This document shows positions 59,498 to 64,000 of a stretch of DNA of 64,000 bases, in pieces; position 1 is the first letter of the stretch, and each line of letters starts with the position of its first letter. The notes beneath the pieces were generated by a model. The model worked only from the letters and a program-made list of their open reading frames with translations, did not search any database and was not told the origin of the DNA. The position numbers and the translations under genes were made by a program. Origin of the DNA: Bacteroides nordii WAL 11050 = JCM 12987 (GTDB taxonomy: Bacteria > Bacteroidota > Bacteroidia > Bacteroidales > Bacteroidaceae); NCBI GenBank assembly GCA_000613465.1, contig BAJA01000007.1:1-64000 (forward strand). Direction: 5' to 3'.

Positions 59498-60453
59498 ATT
59501 TATTTAAACGTGTAGAGACCCGCAAGGGACTGTTCGCTGTTGAGAAGGTAACACTGATATACAACTTGTTGACTTCTATATTGATTCTGTTCCTTTTTCA
59601 GCGGATGGATCATCCCTGGCACATGTTGCTGGACAGGGCTATGATTGCCGGAATGACATTCTTATTAATGTATCTCTACAGGTTGGCACCTTGTAAGTTT
59701 TCTGCTTTTGTGCGGATTGCCATTCAAATGAGTCTGCTTTCTTATTGGTATCCGGATACGTATGAGTTCAACCGCTTTTTCCCCAACCTGGATCATATCT
59801 TTGCTTCTGCCGAACAGTGGATGTTTGGTTGCCAGCCTGCATTGCATTTTTGCTATTTGCTGCCGCATCAATGGATAAGTGAGGCTTTTAATATGGGCTA
59901 TTTTGCCTATTATCCGATGATTCTGGTGGTGACTTTGTACTATTTCATCTATAGATTTGAGTTGTTTGAGAAACTCTCCTTTGTACTGGTTACTTCCTTT
60001 TTTATTTATTATCTGATCTATATATTTATCCCGGTTGCCGGTCCGCAATATTATTTCCCGGCCATCGGATTAGAGAATGCAGAACATGGTACATTCTATG
60101 CTGTCGGTGATTATTTCAATCATCATCAGGAATTGCTGCCCGGTCCGGGATATGAACATGGCTTTTTTTATAATCTTGTGGAGGGTTCACAGCAAGTTGG
60201 AGAACGTCCTACGGCAGCCTTTCCCAGTTCGCATGTAGGTATTTCTACAATTCTTATGATTATGGCATGGCGTGGGAGCAAATGGCTGTTTGCTGTTTTG
60301 ATGCCGTTCTATATCTTACTCTGTTGTGCCACTGTTTACATTCAAGCTCATTATCTTATTGATGCCATTGTAGGATTTTTCTCTGCATTTGTGATGTATG
60401 TACTTGTAACGAAGATGTTTAAGAAGTGGTTTGCGGTACCAATGTTTAAATGA
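59488..60453 (+). CDS. PAP2-superfamily membrane phosphatase/phosphotransferase
   Basis: A 321-residue inner-membrane protein with about six hydrophobic segments and the PAP2 active-site motifs AAFPSSHVGIS (second motif, His) and AHYLIDAIVG (third motif, His and Asp). The layout resembles the AUR1/inositol-phosphotransferase-like PAP2 branch as well as plain lipid phosphatases. Coupling to an epimerase-type gene suggests a role in modifying a membrane lipid such as a phosphosphingolipid; this is inference. It converges on the MFS gene across a repeat-rich gap. Confidence 0.8.
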   Translation: MALDLFKRVETRKGLFAVEKVTLIYNLLTSILILFLFQRMDHPWHMLLDRAMIAGMTFLLMYLYRLAPCKFSAFVRIAIQMSLLSYWYPDTYEFNRFFPNLDHIFASAEQWMFGCQPALHFCYLLPHQWISEAFNMGYFAYYPMILVVTLYYFIYRFELFEKLSFVLVTSFFIYYLIYIFIPVAGPQYYFPAIGLENAEHGTFYAVGDYFNHHQELLPGPGYEHGFFYNLVEGSQQVGERPTAAFPSSHVGISTILMIMAWRGSKWLFAVLMPFYILLCCATVYIQAHYLIDAIVGFFSAFVMYVLVTKMFKKWFAVPMFK

Positions 60454-60485
60454 GTTCGTATTATTGGCCCGAAAAGAATTAAACT

Positions 60486-60614
60486 CACCACAGAGTTGCA
60501 CGGAGTTTCACAGAGTTTTAAATCTTTGATGAAACGCAGGACGCAGATTAAAAGACTGTAGCTCTTTATCATACATTTGTTTTCTTTTGCGAAAATCTGC
60601 GTTCATCTGCGTTT
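60486..60614. repeat. Dispersed intergenic inverted repeat (CCACAGAG type), copy 2, with second hairpin
   Basis: CACCACAGAG at 60486-60495 begins a run of short phrases (GCACGGAG, TTCACAGAG, TTTTAA) matching the element at 37438. A second inverted pair, AAACGCAGGACGCAGATT (60532-60549) and AATCTGCGTTCATCTGCGTTT (60594-60614), follows. It fills the 204-base gap between the convergent PAP2 and MFS genes and may act as a bidirectional terminator. Confidence 0.6.
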
Positions 60615-60657
60615 TAATGAACCATCGCCTGGCGTACCTCCCGTGCGGGAAGCACTT

Positions 60658-61812
60658 TTAGCGGGAGGGCTTATTTATTATAATAGATAGTATTCCTAAA
60701 TAGAGTAAACAGGGACATAATAAAGCCAATCCGGCAGTTACTCCCCAATAATCGGATGTTATTCCGATAAGAGGAGTAATTAAGGCGCCACCCGATACTC
60801 CTATTATCATTAATGCCGAAACTTCGTTACTCTGGTCCGGTTTATGTTGCAAAGCGTAGGAGAACAGAATCGAAAAAATGCAGGAGCAACCTAAGCCTAC
60901 GATGCAGATTAATGCAAACATTTCCCAAGGTACACGAACCAATAATAAAGAGATAAATGCTATAATGGCAATCAATATACAGCTTTGCAAATAAATATGA
61001 GGTTTTATACGCGCTAATAATAAAGTACCTAAAAATGTACCCGCCATACGAGATATGAAATACAGGCTATTTCCCAAGCCGCTTACACTTAACGGCATAT
61101 TGGCTTGTGCCGTTAAGAAATTGGGAATGGTTGTATTTAAACCGACATCGACTCCGACAATGAATAATATTCCTAAGAAAATCAGGAAGATTTTTCTATC
61201 TTTAAGTAGTGACAGCGTAGACAATAAATTAGAATGTGTATCCTCTTCTTGCTGGTTATCGGGGATGCTGCGATACATCCAAATAGTGGAAAACAATGAA
61301 ATTACCGCATATAGACCAAATGTTATTTTCCAGTCTCCCCATAATATGGCAGTACCTCCTGCGACAATAGGTCCTAAAAATGAAGATATTGCTTTGACGA
61401 ATTGGCCGAGAGTTAACGTACTGGCTATTTTATTGGCAGAAACAACATTTGCAATCATCGGGTTTAATGATACTTGCAGTATAGTATTGCTGATACCTAA
61501 TATTGTAAAAGCGAGTAACATACTTGCGAAAGTATAGGAAATAAAGGGGACTATCATTGCTACTGTTGTAGTAGCTAAAGCCATTATGACAGTCAGTTTT
61601 TTCCCTATTTTTCCCATTAGAATGCCGGTAGGAATGGAAAAGATTGCAAACCAGGCAAATACCATCATTGGGAGCAGGTTTGCGTATGTGTCGGAGAGTT
61701 CAAAATCTTTTTTCACATAGTTTGTTGCAATGCCTACGATATCTACGAATCCCATTACGAAGAAACCGAATAGAATCGGATAGAATGTTTTGGCTTTAAA
61801 TTGTGTATTCAT
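60658..61812 (-). CDS. MFS sugar transporter
   Basis: A 384-residue major facilitator with about twelve hydrophobic segments, the loop motif GILMGKIGKKL between helices 2 and 3, and NPMIANVVSANKIASTLTLGQF. It starts 7 bases after the ROK kinase stop, so the kinase, the transporter and the upstream manA form one operon. It probably imports the hexose that the kinase phosphorylates. The sequence is distant from the FucP-like transporter at 30.6 kb. Confidence 0.82.
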   Translation of the reverse strand: MNTQFKAKTFYPILFGFFVMGFVDIVGIATNYVKKDFELSDTYANLLPMMVFAWFAIFSIPTGILMGKIGKKLTVIMALATTTVAMIVPFISYTFASMLLAFTILGISNTILQVSLNPMIANVVSANKIASTLTLGQFVKAISSFLGPIVAGGTAILWGDWKITFGLYAVISLFSTIWMYRSIPDNQQEEDTHSNLLSTLSLLKDRKIFLIFLGILFIVGVDVGLNTTIPNFLTAQANMPLSVSGLGNSLYFISRMAGTFLGTLLLARIKPHIYLQSCILIAIIAFISLLLVRVPWEMFALICIVGLGCSCIFSILFSYALQHKPDQSNEVSALMIIGVSGGALITPLIGITSDYWGVTAGLALLCPCLLYLGILSIIINKPSR

Positions 61813-61819
61813 GGTGCGA

Positions 61820-62920
61820 TTATTGGTTGTCTAATTGATTAAGGGCATAAGTATAGGCACCTAATGAAATGGAACGGCTGGTGCCTTGATGGGTAACGGC
61901 TATTCCTGTCCGTTTATATAAATCGTAAGATATAAAGCGAGTGGTATCGGGAACCTTTATCTGTTTGGGCTGATAACCGGCAAATGATGCAAATTCTGTC
62001 TCATCTTCCAGATTGAATACTTTCATTTGTAAGCGGTTGAAGATACTTCCATCCATCATACGTATAGTACCGTTTAGCTCTTTTATCATTGCAGGTAGTA
62101 TGTATTTAGAAGCTCCTGCTAATCCGCCGCCTATAACTACTAATCCGTCTACTAATGTTAAGGCGCAAGATAATGCTTCTGCAGCCACTTCACCCAGTTC
62201 GGCAAAGGAGGCCCTGGCTGCCTCCTGTTCTCCTTGAAGGTTACCTTCCGCAATCTCATAGATATCTTTAGGGGTTAAATCTTCTTTGCAACCGGAACGT
62301 TCTGCGTACATACGTTTTATAGCCCGGATGCTGACACTTTCTTCTACAATAAATTGCGGATGATTTTTGTTACGTAGACACCATAAATCACCACCGGCAG
62401 CATTGTCTCCCAACAAGAGTTGACCATTTGTTACTACTCCGGCTCCAAAACCTGTACCTAACGTTATACCAATGATATTTTGGTAACGTTTGGTACTACC
62501 GGCTTCTTTTAACCGGTTGTTTATTTCCGGCAAAATGCCGGTCATTGCTTCTCCGTATGCGAACAGATTACCATCGTTGTTAATAAAAACAGGTAATCCG
62601 AATTGATCTTGTAAATAGGGGCCTAAAGCAACTCCGCCTCGAAAGGCCGGAAAGTTGGGTAAATCGCCAATAATTCCTGCCTCATAATCGGCCGGCCCCG
62701 GAAATGCAAAACTTATTGCTACCGGAGTTTCCGGTAATAATTTTAGTATATGGTGGAACCCGGTCACTATATTTTTCAGACAATGGTCGATATGAGTTGG
62801 AACAGAAGGTAAAACAAAAGGTTCTACAATCTCTTTTCCTCCGGCTATTGCCGAAAATACAAAATTGGTTCCACCCGCATCCAAAGTCATTATGATGCGT
62901 TGTTCTTCTTTATAATTCAT
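61820..62920 (-). CDS. ROK-family sugar kinase
   Basis: A 366-residue ROK protein with the ATP motif LDAGGTNFVF near residues 14-23, the sugar loop FINNDGNLFAYGEA with the catalytic Asp, and GITLGTGFGAGVV. The family zinc-finger (CxCGxxGC) is not seen in its usual form. There is no helix-turn-helix at the N-terminus, so it is an enzyme, not a repressor. It lies 6 bases downstream of manA. A hexokinase acting on mannose, glucose or an N-acetylhexosamine is likely; context with manA favours mannose. Confidence 0.85.
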   Translation of the reverse strand: MNYKEEQRIIMTLDAGGTNFVFSAIAGGKEIVEPFVLPSVPTHIDHCLKNIVTGFHHILKLLPETPVAISFAFPGPADYEAGIIGDLPNFPAFRGGVALGPYLQDQFGLPVFINNDGNLFAYGEAMTGILPEINNRLKEAGSTKRYQNIIGITLGTGFGAGVVTNGQLLLGDNAAGGDLWCLRNKNHPQFIVEESVSIRAIKRMYAERSGCKEDLTPKDIYEIAEGNLQGEQEAARASFAELGEVAAEALSCALTLVDGLVVIGGGLAGASKYILPAMIKELNGTIRMMDGSIFNRLQMKVFNLEDETEFASFAGYQPKQIKVPDTTRFISYDLYKRTGIAVTHQGTSRSISLGAYTYALNQLDNQ

Positions 62921-62926
62921 AATTTA

Positions 62927-64000
62927 TTATTGTTTAAATCGAACATAAGCTTTGATTGTACCACATCGCTTCTCTTTTGATGCTGCACCTGGAGATATGG
63001 TATATTGGTTGATTGAAGCCGGGATAATAAATGTCTCTGCATAATGAACAGTAAACGGTTCGAATGCTCCGTCGGGGCTTTCCACTATTAATTCGTCTCC
63101 TTCAATTACATTTAAAACATTAACGCTATTCCCGGTATGGTGCAAAACCTTGCCGGTGAACCAGTGGCGGCGTGTCTCTATAAATTCATTTTCGTGTAAT
63201 CCGGTACGTTCTTCATACCAACCTTCTCCTTCTGCAATCTTTTCCACGTGATTAACCAGATACCGGCGTGTATAATCAGTCTGTCGTTCCCATTGAATTA
63301 CATTAGCACCATGTCGGATGTTTATGGGACGAGGACGACCGTCTAACCCTAAACGTCCCCAATCCCAAAGTTTAAATGTGAAGATACTTGGCGTTGCGCT
63401 AATTTCGAGCACCATTGCACCCGCTCCGGAACAATGGATTGTTCCGGCCGGAATCAGGAAATGATCATGTTTTTTTGCCGGCCATTGGTTTACATACTTT
63501 TCTGTATCGAACTTCTTCCCTGTCTTTTGCGATTCGTGCAGGGCTGCAATCATTTCTTCGGGATCTATGCCTGTCTTTATTCCTAAAAAGACAGTTGCAC
63601 CCTTTTGTGCATCTAGCAGATAATAGCTTTCATCCTGTGTATAGGCCATGCCGAATGTATCCCGGATATATTGGGTTGTAGGATGTACCTGCAGGCTGAG
63701 ATTGCCTCCTCCCATCGTATCCAGAAAATCAAAACGAATCGGAAAGTTTTCTCCGAAACGGGCTTCTACCGGTTCTCCCAAAACTTCACGAGGTTGATAG
63801 AAAATGAGATTATTGGATGGCATTTCAAAGAGTGTTCCGGAAATATTCAAATATAAGCTGTTTTCTTCGGGGACACAGTCAAAGCACCAACCGAAATTGG
63901 CTTGCGTCTTGTCTAAATCGCAGACTTCTTTCATCCATTGGCCACCCCATGGAGCCGGGTCGAAAAACGGGACTACACGAAAAGGAGAAGAAGCTGTTTT
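62927..64000 (-). CDS. manA: Mannose-6-phosphate isomerase, class I type (5' end outside window)
   Basis: The frame is open to the right edge, so at least 358 C-terminal residues are present and the start is missing. The cupin zinc site is visible as SLQVHPTTQYI and further in IPAGTIHCSGAGAMVLEIS, with the metal-site Glu after AYTQDES likely. The protein interconverts mannose-6-phosphate and fructose-6-phosphate. The segment PFFDPAPWGGQWMKEV just before the internal Met at 63934 is family-like, so that Met is not the true start. It is first of a visible leftward operon with the ROK kinase and MFS genes. Confidence 0.85.
   Translation of the reverse strand, partial: KTASSPFRVVPFFDPAPWGGQWMKEVCDLDKTQANFGWCFDCVPEENSLYLNISGTLFEMPSNNLIFYQPREVLGEPVEARFGENFPIRFDFLDTMGGGNLSLQVHPTTQYIRDTFGMAYTQDESYYLLDAQKGATVFLGIKTGIDPEEMIAALHESQKTGKKFDTEKYVNQWPAKKHDHFLIPAGTIHCSGAGAMVLEISATPSIFTFKLWDWGRLGLDGRPRPINIRHGANVIQWERQTDYTRRYLVNHVEKIAEGEGWYEERTGLHENEFIETRRHWFTGKVLHHTGNSVNVLNVIEGDELIVESPDGAFEPFTVHYAETFIIPASINQYTISPGAASKEKRCGTIKAYVRFKQ

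Overview
The window comes from a gut Bacteroides (order Bacteroidales). Three things point there: paired SusC/SusD outer-membrane systems controlled by ECF sigma/anti-sigma pairs, many exported glycoside hydrolases, and promoters of the Bacteroides type (a -7 box TAnnTTTG, seen repeatedly as TATCTTTG). I cannot name the species from sequence alone.

Layout. 1-8.6 kb holds housekeeping genes: the end of a DUF3836 gene, mutS, an SDR oxidoreductase, and a leftward run ychF-panE-lgt-CAT-like gene, followed by a rightward HU-family gene whose leader carries a 23-bp tandem array. 8.9-30.3 kb (+ strand) is polysaccharide utilization locus 1 (PUL1): ECF sigma, FecR anti-sigma, SusC with an STN signalling domain, SusD, two EEP-fold phosphatase-like proteins, a beta-helix protein, alkaline phosphatase, GH89 alpha-N-acetylglucosaminidase, glycerate kinase, GntP permease, an HGSNAT-like acetyltransferase, a second GH89 and a sulfatase. 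30.3-32.9 kb holds a second 23-bp array, a FucP-like transporter and cysK. 54.5-33.0 kb (- strand) is PUL2, read right to left: ECF sigma, FecR, STN-SusC, SusD, LamG-EEP protein, GH20, an unknown secreted protein, GH2, a DUF4091-NAGPA fusion, GH36 and GH78. 54.6-64 kb holds a flavin-binding (PNPOx-like) protein, RNase R, a cation efflux protein, an epimerase/PAP2 pair and a leftward manA-ROK kinase-MFS operon cut by the window edge.

How the genes work together. In both PULs the sensor is probably the SusC plug/STN domain talking through FecR to the sigma factor, an arrangement usually linked to host glycans. PUL1 centres on terminal alpha-GlcNAc plus sulfate and phosphate removal, and resembles the lysosomal heparan pathway (HGSNAT plus NAGLU). 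PUL2 carries hexosaminidase, beta- and alpha-galactosidase and rhamnosidase-like enzymes plus a phosphodiester glycosidase domain.

Caveat on quality. Twelve genes are broken by sixteen frameshifts, and each is repaired by restoring exactly one missing base, often in a short homopolymer. I read this as uncorrected sequencing deletions and annotate each such gene as one locus.
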